From Histomonas meleagridis (taxonomy: Eukaryota; Parabasalia; Tritrichomonadida; Dientamoebidae), in NCBI GenBank assembly GCA_020186115.1, contig WSYJ01000144.1, forward strand, positions 186,001 to 250,000: a stretch of 64,000 nt of DNA, in the 5' to 3' direction. Shown here piece by piece: positions 39,845-48,907 of the stretch. Positions within the stretch are counted from its first letter, which is position 1, and each line of letters starts with the position of its first letter. The notes beneath the pieces are model-generated. The model worked only from the letters and a program-made list of their open reading frames with translations, had not been told where the DNA came from and did no database searches. The position numbers and the translations under genes were made by a program.

Positions 39845-40098
39845 CATATTATGAAATCTTATTATCGTTTTCTGGACAATATGAAATCAACATTAAAAAT
39901 CTTCAAAAATTGTTTTTGAGATGATTTATTATCATTAAATCATATCAATTGTTTAAGGCGACCTTATGTTTGATTTAAATACATAAAAATCCAAAAAAAA
40001 AATTCGTCATTTTTATTTTTATTAAATATGTCAAATTGATCGTGTTTTTTGTGGTTTGATTCGTAAACCATACATTACTTTTCAAAAAAATTACAATA
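39845..40098. other. Unique loop between inverted arms
   Basis: 254 bp of AT-rich single-copy sequence lie between the two arms of the inverted duplication. It is the shared upstream region for both Myb copies. No ORF is seen. Confidence 0.7.
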
Positions 40099-40201
40099 TA
40101 AATCACAGAATATTAAAATACACAGAAAAAGTCATCCAGCTAATCATTTGAGAGGATTTGAAAGGGTATAGAATAACATAGAAATAATTAAGAATATGAT
40201 T

Positions 40202-40208
40202 TCACTTT
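40202..40208 (+). promoter_or_regulatory. Initiator (Inr)
   Basis: TCACTTT 18 bp before the intact Myb ATG; the same sequence is present in the inverted copy. Confidence 0.6.
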
Positions 40209-40225
40209 GATTTTTTGCTTAAAAA

Positions 40226-40882
40226 ATGAACAATAATACAAAAACAACAATTAAACGAAATCATTTTAGTCAAGAAGAAGATGAACGACTTAAAGCATTG
40301 GTTGAAAAATATGGGGAAAATGAATGGGGTTTAATTTGTTCAGAGATGCCAAATCGTTCAATTCGTCAATGTCGTGAACGATGGCAAAATCATTTAAAAG
40401 ATAGTGTTCATAAAGGTAAATGGAGTTCAGAAGAAGATAAATTATTACTTTCTAAGTATCAAGAGTTAGGACCAAAATGGAAGTTGATGGAAAACTATTT
40501 TCCAGGTCGAACATCGATTAATATTCGTAATCGATTTAATTGTCTTCGTCGTTTAAATGAAATTTATTCACCGAATAATTTTCAAACACAATTAAATCTT
40601 CAACGAATTCAATATCCTCTTCAATTTAATCAAATGAGTCAAATAAATCAATTTAACCAAATGAATCAATTTAATCAAATGAATCAAATTCCGATTCAAC
40701 CAATTCAACAAAATCAACAAAAACAAGAAACATATGAAAATATAAATAATAATTTCAAAGAAGATAATTCTAATAATGAAGAAACATATTCTGAAATCTC
40801 AGAATTCTCAGAACCTTATGAAGAATCTATTTTCGATTTGAATTTCGATTTAGATTTCGATTTTTCTTATAATGTCTTTTAA
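40226..40882 (+). CDS. Two-repeat Myb-like DNA-binding protein
   Basis: The protein has 218 residues. Repeat 1 (about 11-57) has the tryptophan-type spacing HFSQEEDERLKALVEKYGEN, then EWGLICSEMPNRSIRQCRER and WQNHL. Repeat 2 (about 64-110) reads KGKWSSEEDKLLLSKYQELG, then PKWKLMENYFPGRTSINIRN and RF. The C-terminal half is a low-complexity Asn/Gln region (QFNQMNQ repeats) and then acidic (FDLNFDLDFDFSYN), which looks like an activation-type tail. Trichomonad Myb proteins regulate transcription, some by binding promoter elements such as MRE or M3. TCACTTT lies 18-24 bp upstream as a likely initiator. Confidence 0.92.
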   Translation: MNNNTKTTIKRNHFSQEEDERLKALVEKYGENEWGLICSEMPNRSIRQCRERWQNHLKDSVHKGKWSSEEDKLLLSKYQELGPKWKLMENYFPGRTSINIRNRFNCLRRLNEIYSPNNFQTQLNLQRIQYPLQFNQMSQINQFNQMNQFNQMNQIPIQPIQQNQQKQETYENINNNFKEDNSNNEETYSEISEFSEPYEESIFDLNFDLDFDFSYNVF

Positions 40883-41194
40883 ATAAATTGTTATAGAAAT
40901 AAAATATAGTTTGTATAAATTGTTTTTAAATTAATTTTTTAAATTAAATCATTAATTTAATAACAACTGAATAATAATGATAATTTCCCAAATGCAGAAT
41001 TTCTAAAATTCTTTATAAATGTTAAATGAAATTTCTTTTTCGTAAATCATTTTTTCATATTTCTTCTTAAAAAAGGTGGTGTTTCTATAATTAAAAGAAA
41101 ATATTTCACTTCCGCGAAAACCCATATTTGATTTGACTGAGTCTGTTTGCTTCCCTATTATCAGACAAACATAGTCAAATCAGACTAAAACACA

Positions 41195-41826
41195 ATGTGT
41201 ATATTTATTTTCTAACAACAGCGCTTATCCCTCCACCAAATTTTGGGTATGTTGAACCTGATTTATATCGTTGCTCAATTCCCGGTGAAATGAATTTTCC
41301 CTTTCTCCAGACACTCCATTTGAAAACAGTTGTTTATTTATCACTTGATACACCACCACAAATATTCCAAGAGTTTTTAAAAGAACAAGGGATTGAGTTC
41401 CGACAACTTCCAGGCGAAGGCACTAATGTTGGACAAAGAATCTCTGAGCAACTCATTTTAGATGCACTTCATGTTCTTTTAAATCCGGACTGTTACCCTC
41501 TTGTAGTAATGTGCAACCTTGGGAGACATCGAACAGGCACTGTTATTGGCTGCTTGCGGCGTCTCCAGAAGTGGAGTTTGTCTTCGATATTCGAAGAGTT
41601 TCGGCGGTTTACCGGTTCAAAATCGAGTACTTTACACGAGCAGTTTATCGAACTTTTTGATACGGAGCTTGTTGAGCTGCCTGCGGATGCTTCAAGGCTG
41701 CCTTTCAAGATAAGTTGTGTGTCAAATAATAGCGAAACTAAAAATGAAGCAAAGAAAGAAGAAATACCAAGAGCTAGAAATTTGTCAATGATTTCGAAAT
41801 CGTCGAATTCACTTCTCAAAAAATAA
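41195..41826 (+). CDS. Siw14/Oca-type atypical dual-specificity phosphatase, contains one intron
   Basis: The spliced product is 202 residues. The continuous frame has no ATG before a conserved region, but removing a 23-nt intron (41199-41221) gives M-S-L-IPPPNFGYVEPDLYRC, the normal start of Siw14-family domains. Further blocks are NFPFLQTLHLKTVVYLS, GIEFRQLPGEGTN and the catalytic Cx5R loop CNLGRHRTG (Cys about 99), then GCLRRLQKWSLSSIFEEFRR. Family enzymes hydrolyse inositol pyrophosphates or phosphoproteins. The residue before the Cys is Met rather than the usual His, which may affect activity. The C-terminal 50 residues are a polar tail. Confidence 0.87.
41199..41221 (+). other. 23-nt spliceosomal intron
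   Basis: It begins GTATAT and ends TCTAACAACAG. This matches the trichomonad layout in which the branch-point CTAAC is fused to the 3' splice site. Excision joins ATGT to CGCTTATC, creating an initiator methionine in frame with the phosphatase domain. It is among the shortest intron sizes known in eukaryotes. Confidence 0.85.
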
Positions 41827-42561
41827 ATTTTTATTTAAAGAAGGCGTTTTTAGCAAGTGGATTTTCCCCAAAATTTAAGTCTTTTAGTCTGAAAAAAATA
41901 ATATTGAATTTTAACATTTGAGTATCGAATTCAGTAATTACTCATTTTAATATAGCATTTTCGAACATACAAAATAATTACTTCACTTAATTCATATGTT
42001 GGAAATTTATCTCTAAATACATTATTATTTTTATCATATCGATCAAAAAAATTCTTTTCCTTATTTTATGTTTCAATATTTCAAGTGTTCAGCTTTTCAC
42101 TATTACCTTTTTGCAAAATATTATAACATTTTCTAATCAATTGTTATTTAATGAAAGCTTGCATGGTTATTTCGTAATTTAATATGCTCATAATTATTAC
42201 CAGAATAATGATACTTATGTATTGTTCATTAGCTAGAATATGAAAAATTGCAAGTGAACTTTCTCTAGAGAAGATATAAATAATATTGAATCTAATATGT
42301 TCAAAAATAAAAAAACGAAAACACAAAATATCCTCACAAAAACAACAAGTTAACAACAAATGTAGAAACCCATTTGTAGGTCATTGCCTAATTATAGGTC
42401 TTTGGTCAAAAGGCATTTTGCTCAAAATCTGTTGCAAACGGAAATTTTCATCCCTTTGAATTTTTGTGAACAACAGTTATTCTCACAGAAATCCATTTAA
42501 AAAATTCAAAGGAATAATTTCATACTTTTTTGAAGTCCGCTTTACTTCATTTTTTTGTTTC
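41827..42561. other. Intergenic
   Basis: About 0.7 kb, AT-rich. The cofilin frame is open from 42466 but without an ATG before 42562. No other gene seen. Confidence 0.5.
42547..42553 (+). promoter_or_regulatory. Initiator (Inr)
   Basis: TCATTTT 15 bp before the cofilin ATG. It matches the trichomonad initiator TCAY(T/A). Confidence 0.65.
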
Positions 42562-42984
42562 ATGTTCACTGGAATTATAGTTCATGATGAATGCATGCCT
42601 GCCTTTAATGACTTCAAGATTGGTCACAAATATCGATATGTTCTCTTTACTTTTAGTGATGACGAAAGGTTTATTGTTGTTGATAAAACAGGGCCAAAAG
42701 ATACAACATATGATCAATTCCTTGATGACCTCCCTCAAAATGATGTATGTTTCGCTGTCTACGATTATGATTTCACCAACGATGATGGAAACCTTCGCAA
42801 TAGGCTTCTCTTTATCTCATGGGTACCAAATTCTGCACCAGCACGAAAGAAAATGATATCTGCTTCAACAAGGATTTCGTTCAAGAATGCTTTACCTGGC
42901 GTTGGACTTAGCATACAAGCAAATAGCTATGCTGAAATTCAAGAATCTGAGGTTCGTGCAAAATGCCTTGCTTCAATCAAGTAA
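42562..42984 (+). CDS. ADF/cofilin actin-depolymerising protein
   Basis: The protein has 140 residues, the normal length for a single ADF-H domain. The start MFTGIIVHDECMPAFNDFK aligns with cofilin's 'mSGV.V.DE....FndlK'. DTTYDQFLDDLPQNDVCFAV matches the central '.sYd.Fl..LP..dcryavyD' block. FISWVPNSAPARKKMISAST matches the long actin-binding helix '.F..W.PdtApvr.KM.YaSsk'. GVGLSIQANSYAEI corresponds to the C-terminal helix region. It severs and depolymerises actin in the cytoplasm. A perfect initiator (TCATTTT) lies about 15 bp before the ATG. Confidence 0.95.
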   Translation: MFTGIIVHDECMPAFNDFKIGHKYRYVLFTFSDDERFIVVDKTGPKDTTYDQFLDDLPQNDVCFAVYDYDFTNDDGNLRNRLLFISWVPNSAPARKKMISASTRISFKNALPGVGLSIQANSYAEIQESEVRAKCLASIK

Positions 42985-43328
42985 AGGTTTAACCTTCCCA
43001 AAATCTTTTTTTGAAATTGATTAATTATTATTTTTGTCATTTGAAATACTTTACCCACAAAACTATTAGTGTCTATTTTAATAATTTTTCTTTATAAAAA
43101 GAAATTAATATATTAATTTTTTGATATTTTATATATGTTATTCGAAATATATTCAATGAAAACAAAAGAAAATAAAATAAAATGTAATATTTGCTTGATT
43201 ATGTTTCATTTATTAATAAATCTTATATTTTAATGATTCATTCACATTTACAAACGATCATAATTATCATGTTTAACGATATTTCTAATTTAATATTACA
43301 TGCAAAATATATACGATATTATATTTAT
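42985..43328. other. Intergenic between convergent genes
   Basis: 344 bp, AT-rich. No supported gene. Open frames here are shadows of the minus-strand gene end. Confidence 0.5.
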
Positions 43329-44729
43329 TTAAACATGGTTATTTTGAAAAAGGTGAGAAAGCTGATGAAGTACATCAGTAATTTCTTCGGTTATGACAAC
43401 TTTAAAAGAATCATCATCAGAATCACAAGACTCCAAATCAGAATCCAAATCACAATTGGATATAATTATAACAACGGGCTGATTTCCTACCATTGATGCG
43501 TAAGCTAAAAGAACTTTCAATGCCTCAATTACTTCCTTTAAAATTACTGTTGATCCACTTTCCATCAGCGAGATCATTTTATCGAAAATTCCCATAGAAA
43601 TTAAACTCAATCCTACATCTTGAAAATCAAATCTAAATGCATGAATAAGAGCTATAAGGGTATATCTCATAGATTGAAAATCACATTTCTCAAGTATCAG
43701 AAAAAGAAGTTGAAAAACATTAGCATTAGCAGCTTGAGGAATAACATAAGGACATCTTGCAAAAATAGAGCACAACATCCTTGAAAACTGATAAACCGTT
43801 GATGGGTCACCCCGTTCAGCGACCGTTTGAACTATTCCCCAATTAAAATTGTTTGCAAGCATTCCAACAACTTCAGTTTCAGGGGAATCAAACAAATGCA
43901 TTAAAATATATAAAACATGGTATTGGGAATCGTTTGGAAGATGTGGGAAAATTTCAAATATTGATTGGATGGAAACAATTTCTGTAAAAACAAATGCACA
44001 TGGACTCCCACACTCAATAAAAACAGCTGCAACTGAAAGAAGACATTGTAAATTGGGATTGTTAATATCTTTCATTAACCCATAAAAAAGATCTGAAACA
44101 ACTGATATTTGATCGAAAGATGGATGTGGTTCACTATGAAGTATAACATAAATGTTTTTGAGGATTTCATCTTTAATGGGAACCTCGGATACTATTTTGT
44201 AGAATTCAACATATTGATTTAAAATAGAGTTTTCCAATAAAAACTGAATAACTTCATGAGATTCACAACACGCTCTTTTTGTGAGAACAAGTGCAAGTAA
44301 GCGTGATTGATTAGTGACTTCTAAGTTCCCAATTCCAATTGAAATAAACATAGCAATTATTTCTTTCGTAATTGGAAATGGGATGTTTGGTTGAGATCTT
44401 TCAAACCAAAGAAGCATTATTAAAAGAGTACATTCTGTAATAATTGATGTAAGTTGTGAGCTTAATAATTTAATTAAAAAAGCTTGGAATCCAATATCAG
44501 ATAGAGATGTCAACGAAATACTTTTGCATTGCTTAAACATAGTAGAGAATGAAACAATCAAATTTTGAATTTCTTGAACATTTTCTAAATCTGTGGAAAC
44601 CAATCTTTGTGCTATTTCTGTTGCTTCGCATACATAAGCAGGGTTATCCTTTTGTTCGTTGAGACGAAGAGATTGTCTCATCGGAGTGACTGTACGTTTA
44701 AAATATCCATTTTTGATCAAGCAATTCAT
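43329..44729 (-). CDS. Armadillo-like helical protein, function unknown
   Basis: The first ATG at 44729 gives a 466-residue protein (MNCLIKNGYFKRTVTPMRQS). It is made of repeated helix pairs with Cys-rich hydrophobic cores, in ARM-solenoid style. Near the C-terminus there is an acidic patch (DLDSDLESCDSDDD). Ordering and composition resemble the importin-alpha-like scaffolds common in trichomonads, but no classical importin-alpha NLS-groove Trp/Asn array is visible. TCATTGATC about 35 bp upstream could be an initiator. No orthologue recognised. Confidence 0.75.
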   Translation of the reverse strand: MNCLIKNGYFKRTVTPMRQSLRLNEQKDNPAYVCEATEIAQRLVSTDLENVQEIQNLIVSFSTMFKQCKSISLTSLSDIGFQAFLIKLLSSQLTSIITECTLLIMLLWFERSQPNIPFPITKEIIAMFISIGIGNLEVTNQSRLLALVLTKRACCESHEVIQFLLENSILNQYVEFYKIVSEVPIKDEILKNIYVILHSEPHPSFDQISVVSDLFYGLMKDINNPNLQCLLSVAAVFIECGSPCAFVFTEIVSIQSIFEIFPHLPNDSQYHVLYILMHLFDSPETEVVGMLANNFNWGIVQTVAERGDPSTVYQFSRMLCSIFARCPYVIPQAANANVFQLLFLILEKCDFQSMRYTLIALIHAFRFDFQDVGLSLISMGIFDKMISLMESGSTVILKEVIEALKVLLAYASMVGNQPVVIIISNCDLDSDLESCDSDDDSFKVVITEEITDVLHQLSHLFQNNHV

Positions 44730-44950
44730 ATAAATCAAGGTCTAACCCAAAAAGATCAATGAGAAACTTGATATTTTCTTAGAAAATTGTATTGTAACAA
44801 TTTAATGAATAGCATTATAAAATTTCAAGATAATGTTTATTTCTTCAAATCAAAGATTTTAGCAAATTCATTAAACATTTCAAAAAAAACATGTAAATCA
44901 TTTGATGTATAATATTATTTCCACCAAAAAATGTTATATTTAAACATTTA

Positions 44951-45985
44951 TTAAATACAATAATTACAACATCCTCTATTAAAATCTAATGCAGTTGTTT
45001 TCCCACTTATTCTTATATACTCTCTTAGGAAATGATAATTTTTTGCATCCAAACCTATATGAAACAAATCCATTTCATTTATAATTTTGAACTTTTCGAC
45101 CAATTCCTTAAAATTTTTCGACAATAAAATAAAACAATTTAAAAGGTCAAAATCATTATTTGCTTTAATTGCGTTTTTAATTGTTTTCAGCACAAGTCCA
45201 CCACCTTTTTCTATGAAATCCAAAGATTTTTGGAAATTTATTTTCCCATTTTCACCAATCACAACATTAAAATCAACGTTTTGAATTATTGGATTTGCTA
45301 TAGCGGCGACTTTCCACTTTCCCGAATCAATAATACTCTCATCTGTAACGTCAATATTATAAGCACAATCAGTAATTGGACGGATATAAAATGACATTAA
45401 GTTAATAAAATATGAAATTTTTGTACATTGATTAACATTATTTGTACATTTAATAAGAATTTGATTCCCTAAAACTCGTGCTCTCCATAAGCTTAATAAT
45501 TGTTTATAATTCTTTCGAAATAATGTGGAAACATAATTGTCGTCTGTTAAATATTGTATTGGATGTTCGATAATTATTTTGTTGATTTCACCTAATCGAA
45601 TATTATGTTTTTGTGTGATGTTAAGAAATGGTTCAAGAGTAATCTCTGTTAACGTGGCGATTAAATTGGCTGATTCTGTTAAGAAATTAAGAAAATTAAT
45701 TGGGAAATTAGGTGATTTAGAAACTAATCCAATTGAAGTTTGTAAATATCCACGTTCATGAATAATAGAAATGGCCATAGCTGGAACTATTAAACCATAA
45801 AATCCTTTGGTGTATATAGCAAAAAAGTTATGTTGATTCCAACCTGATGGAAACATTCCTAGAAGAAATTCATTTGGAATTTCTGAAATAGTGGAGACTG
45901 AAATAGATGGTCCTACAACAGGATCAAATGAAGCTATAATAAAATCTATTCTTGTATTTTCTTCTGTTATATGTTTTTCTTCCAA
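44951..45985 (-). CDS. Possible longin/DENN-like trafficking protein; start codon missing
   Basis: The frame encodes about 344 residues but begins with TTG, and the next in-frame ATG is at residue 44. The N-terminal strand pattern (IDFIIASFDPVVGPSI, then FFAIYTKGFYGLIVPAMAIS) looks like the start of longin or upstream-DENN modules, which also begin 'f....fdp..GP.v'. The C-terminus ends RGCCNYCI, where clustered cysteines could be lipidated. At the presumed start the DNA reads AAATTGGAAG, so one inserted T could have destroyed an ATG. No splice site restoring one was found. The family assignment is weak. Confidence 0.6.
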   Translation of the reverse strand: MEEKHITEENTRIDFIIASFDPVVGPSISVSTISEIPNEFLLGMFPSGWNQHNFFAIYTKGFYGLIVPAMAISIIHERGYLQTSIGLVSKSPNFPINFLNFLTESANLIATLTEITLEPFLNITQKHNIRLGEINKIIIEHPIQYLTDDNYVSTLFRKNYKQLLSLWRARVLGNQILIKCTNNVNQCTKISYFINLMSFYIRPITDCAYNIDVTDESIIDSGKWKVAAIANPIIQNVDFNVVIGENGKINFQKSLDFIEKGGGLVLKTIKNAIKANNDFDLLNCFILLSKNFKELVEKFKIINEMDLFHIGLDAKNYHFLREYIRISGKTTALDFNRGCCNYCI

Positions 45986-46037
45986 TTTTTTGATATGTAC
46001 GTTACAATTGCCACTTTTGAAGAAACTTTTCTTTTGC

Positions 46038-46045
46038 GACGGTTA
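46038..46045 (+). promoter_or_regulatory. M3-like motif
   Basis: GACGGTTA just upstream of the TCACTTTT initiator of the RRM-protein gene. Confidence 0.5.
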
Positions 46046-46051
46046 GTGTTG

Positions 46052-46059
46052 TCACTTTT
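46052..46059 (+). promoter_or_regulatory. Initiator (Inr)
   Basis: TCACTTTT 14 bp before the RRM-protein ATG. Confidence 0.65.
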
Positions 46060-46065
46060 CCTTAA

Positions 46066-46608
46066 ATGTCAAGTCAAACGAAGATCATATATGTTGGTGG
46101 ACTAAGTTATCAAACGACAGAAGAAATGCTTGAAAAGGTGTTTCATGAATTTGGGGAGATTCTAGAAATTACATTACCTCGTAGAGATGATGACAGAATT
46201 AAGGGTTTTGCTTATATTAGATTTGCATCACCAGAACAAGCAAAAGCAGCTCTTAAAAAAGATGAATCAACATTGGATGGAAGAATAATTGGTGTTGAAT
46301 TATATCGTGCCAGAAGAAAATTTGCCCCAAGAAGAACTTCAGACAATGATTATAGAAGAAAAGAAGAAAAACCTAAGAAGAAAAAATCTCACCATCATCA
46401 TCATCATCATCACCATCATAAATCTTCTAAAAAGAAAGATGATGATGATTACGATGAAGGAAGTGATGATTATGACAGTAAGAAGAATATTGTAATGGAT
46501 GTTAAAGAAGAAAAGAAAAAGATTAAAAGCGAAAAACGCCATAAACATCATCATCATAAGGATAAGAAAAAATCGAAAAAAAAGAAATCATCCGATTACT
46601 CTGAATAA
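46066..46608 (+). CDS. RRM RNA-binding protein with polyhistidine and Lys-rich tail
   Basis: The protein has 180 residues. Residues 6-85 are one RNA-recognition motif with RNP2 (IIYVGGL) and RNP1 (KGFAYIRF). The tail has ten consecutive histidines, acidic DDDDYDEGSDDYD, and later HKHHHHKDKKKSKKKK, reminiscent of splicing or 3'-end factors with charged low-complexity tails, although no RS dipeptides occur. The RRM resembles that of cyclophilin-33 or Tra2-like proteins. A perfect TCACTTTT initiator is at 46052-46059 and GACGGTTA at 46038-46045. Confidence 0.9.
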   Translation: MSSQTKIIYVGGLSYQTTEEMLEKVFHEFGEILEITLPRRDDDRIKGFAYIRFASPEQAKAALKKDESTLDGRIIGVELYRARRKFAPRRTSDNDYRRKEEKPKKKKSHHHHHHHHHHKSSKKKDDDDYDEGSDDYDSKKNIVMDVKEEKKKIKSEKRHKHHHHKDKKKSKKKKSSDYSE

Positions 46609-46638
46609 ATAACACTTTATAAAAGAATTTGCTTTGCT

Positions 46639-46926
46639 TTAACCACACTTCCAAAGTTCAACATGGAAAATTCCTATTTGTTTTGACATGTAACCTCTTC
46701 CTGTATAACCTACTGCGGAACCAAAAGATTTACCAATAACACAATGCCATTTTCCTTGGTGTTTTGATTCGAATATTTCTTTTATATGTTTTGCAATTTC
46801 ATTTTCAGTTCTAAATTTTTTCATTCCTTCGTGAAACAATAATTCCATTTCTTGAATGAAGTCATCAGGAGCATCATTTTTGTTTTGTTTTAGCCAGGCT
46901 GGTTGTTTTGGCTGTTTTTTTGCCAT
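46639..46926 (-). CDS. LC8-type dynein light chain, short form
   Basis: The protein has 95 residues, and after a basic start (MAKKQPKQPAWLKQN) it has a complete LC8 fold. Landmarks are FIQEMELLFHEGMKKFRTEN and IAKHIKEIFESKHQGKWHCV, then IGKSFGSAVGYTGRGYM. LC8 has 'iakhiKkeFDkkYnptWHCiVGrnFGSyvtHet' there, with WHC and FGS kept. LC8 dimers act as hubs in dynein motors and other complexes. Here the 'T-H-E-T' groove motif is changed (GYTGR), which may alter partner choice. The ATG region overlaps the open frame of the divergent gene but not its ATG. Confidence 0.85.
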   Translation of the reverse strand: MAKKQPKQPAWLKQNKNDAPDDFIQEMELLFHEGMKKFRTENEIAKHIKEIFESKHQGKWHCVIGKSFGSAVGYTGRGYMSKQIGIFHVELWKCG

Positions 46927-46976
46927 TAAAATCGAAGACGTTAATTGCCACTTTTCCAGGAGTCGAACAATTCTTC

Positions 46977-48212
46977 ATGAATGAAATAAAAAATCCCAGC
47001 CTTAATTTACAACCAAGCTTAAGCAGCAATTTTTTCTTTTCAAGCCCACCAAGTTCCCCAAATTCAAATGATAAGAATCCAGTTTCATTAACCCCTCAAA
47101 ATAATCTAACAATGGGGCCACAATCTGATATATCTGGTATGTACAAGACAAGCATCACATCAAGTTTTGCTATAGCAAGCAAGGCAAACCCAGAAAACAC
47201 TTCCACACAAACAACTGATCCTAAAACGATTCCATCAAGTCCATCAAGTCCATCAAGTCCATCAAAATCTCCAAATTCTCTTTCTACCTTCACCTCTCAA
47301 AACAATTCATGGTCACAATCTAATTCATTTATCTCCAGGACAAACAGCATATCAAATTTTGCTATAGCAAGCAAGGCAAACCCAGAAAACCCAGAAAACG
47401 CAGAAAACGCCTCCACACAAACAACTGATCCTAAAACGATTCCATCAAGTCCATCAAAATCTCCAAATCCTCTTTTTCCCAATTCTCAAAACAATTCATC
47501 ATTTTGGTCACAACCTAATTCATTTATACCCAGGACAAACAGCATATCAAGTTATGCCCCAGCAAGCACTGTAGAAACAAAAAACGCTTCCACGCCAACA
47601 TCTGTATCTCAAACTATTCAACCAAGTTCCAAAGATCTGATCAAACGTAAAACGTATGATTTTCCTCATTCATCGTCATATCAAATATTTCCAATCGATT
47701 CAACAGAAGATAACAATCTCTCACAAACGTCAACAAGAAGCAAATACTATTCTCCGATACGGAAGCTTCATACTCCGCGTAAGCAATTTTTCAGCTCAAA
47801 ACAAAAGGTTCAAACTGATGTAACCAACAAATTTAACGAATGGGTTAAAAATGCGTACGAAGATCATCTTTTGTCACCTATTCAAGTTAGTGGTTTCGAA
47901 GTTAAAATGTATCTTATCGACAAAAGTAATAATATTCCATTCGAGTTTTATCACATCGATTTCGACGATTTCAAAACACTTCTTTTGAACGAAATCGAAA
48001 AAAGAAAACAAGAATTAAATAATTGGAGCGCGTCAACTTCAAATGGAATCGAAATTTCGGAATTAGATAAAAAGGCAAACGAAATCATAAAGGAAAAACA
48101 AAGAATTGATTTTCTTGCGGATGTTTGTTATTGTTTGCCATCAAATAAAAAGGATAAACAAAATCAAAGGAGAATTAGAACTTTTGCACCTCCATTAAAG
48201 CTAAAGTTATAG
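46977..48212 (+). CDS. Ser/Pro/Asn-rich low-complexity protein with a C-terminal helical domain
   Basis: The first in-frame ATG gives 411 residues. The first 60% is low complexity and contains an imperfect ~65-residue internal repeat, present two and a half times. The repeat begins with blocks like FAIASKANPEN and ends with NSFISRTNSIS, and includes tandem SPS units from a 9-bp repeat. The C-terminal ~130 residues are ordered: NKFNEWVKNAYEDHLLSPIQ, then a beta-like VSGFEVKMYLIDKS and two long helices. No family recognised. A possible scaffold or surface-associated protein; no signal or membrane segment is seen. The stop is TAGA. Confidence 0.7.
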   Translation: MNEIKNPSLNLQPSLSSNFFFSSPPSSPNSNDKNPVSLTPQNNLTMGPQSDISGMYKTSITSSFAIASKANPENTSTQTTDPKTIPSSPSSPSSPSKSPNSLSTFTSQNNSWSQSNSFISRTNSISNFAIASKANPENPENAENASTQTTDPKTIPSSPSKSPNPLFPNSQNNSSFWSQPNSFIPRTNSISSYAPASTVETKNASTPTSVSQTIQPSSKDLIKRKTYDFPHSSSYQIFPIDSTEDNNLSQTSTRSKYYSPIRKLHTPRKQFFSSKQKVQTDVTNKFNEWVKNAYEDHLLSPIQVSGFEVKMYLIDKSNNIPFEFYHIDFDDFKTLLLNEIEKRKQELNNWSASTSNGIEISELDKKANEIIKEKQRIDFLADVCYCLPSNKKDKQNQRRIRTFAPPLKLKL

Positions 48213-48907
48213 AGTTTATATTATTAGTAATTGAGTAAAATCTATTTAAATATAATTTTTTTATTGAAAATGTGTGAATCAAATTAAGGAATCAAACGAA
48301 TACTCACAAAAAGAAATGAAAAAAATCATTCGATAATGTTCTCATTCAATCGATGTGAGTATGATTGTAGGAACAATTATGATAAGAAAATTGGAATGTG
48401 GTATCTGCTTTGAAGCAGGTCCTCATGCATACCAATGAAAAGGTCTTTCAACTCTTTCAAATTTACTTCTCTATCTATCTCTAGAGACATAGAGATCAAA
48501 GCCCTTACAAAAGATCTTGATAAGCTTTTCGGCCTTCAAGAGTAGCCATCGGTACTCTTGGCTATCAATTTCCTTGGAATATTTGTTTATTTGAACACAA
48601 TCTTTGAACATCCAGGATATCGCCTGATGAAGAAAAGTCCAAACCAATCTTAAGGAGGTTATATTTAGTTGTATTTCTCCTTGAAAGAATAGGAATATTA
48701 AAAAAACGTTGCGAAATTTCAATCTATTTAAAATTTACCAAATATTTTCTCTATAAATAATACCATAGTATTTGATTAAATTATATATTTATTTCTTTTG
48801 TTTAGATATGAATTTTTTTTTTTTTATTAGTCGTAATTATTAATTGTTTTATGAAAAAAAAATGATATTTTAAGATGAATTTATTAATGTCAAATTGATT
48901 TTCTTAT
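48213..48907. other. Intergenic with coding-like relic
   Basis: 48377-48722 (minus strand) has mixed-composition, protein-like sequence in two overlapping frames (LLLKAEKLIKIFCKGFDLYV, then a 37-codon ATG frame MSLEIDREVNLKELKDLF). It looks like a short frame-broken gene fragment of unknown origin. The rest is AT-rich. Confidence 0.4.

Larger units (their letters stand above)
40099..40907 (+). repeat. Right arm of the 0.8-kb inverted duplication
   Basis: The intact arm. It starts at TAAATCACAG and ends at AAAATAT just after the Myb stop codon, where similarity to the left arm fades. Confidence 0.95.

Noticed and set aside
39034-40907. Pure long-read adaptor artefact (false palindrome)
   Set aside because: A 254-bp unique loop and small differences between the arms argue for a real inverted duplication, although polishing errors in one arm remain possible.
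46289-46557. Methionine/isoleucine-rich ORFs on other frames over the polyhistidine region
   Set aside because: They are shadows of the CAT-repeat tract in the RRM gene.
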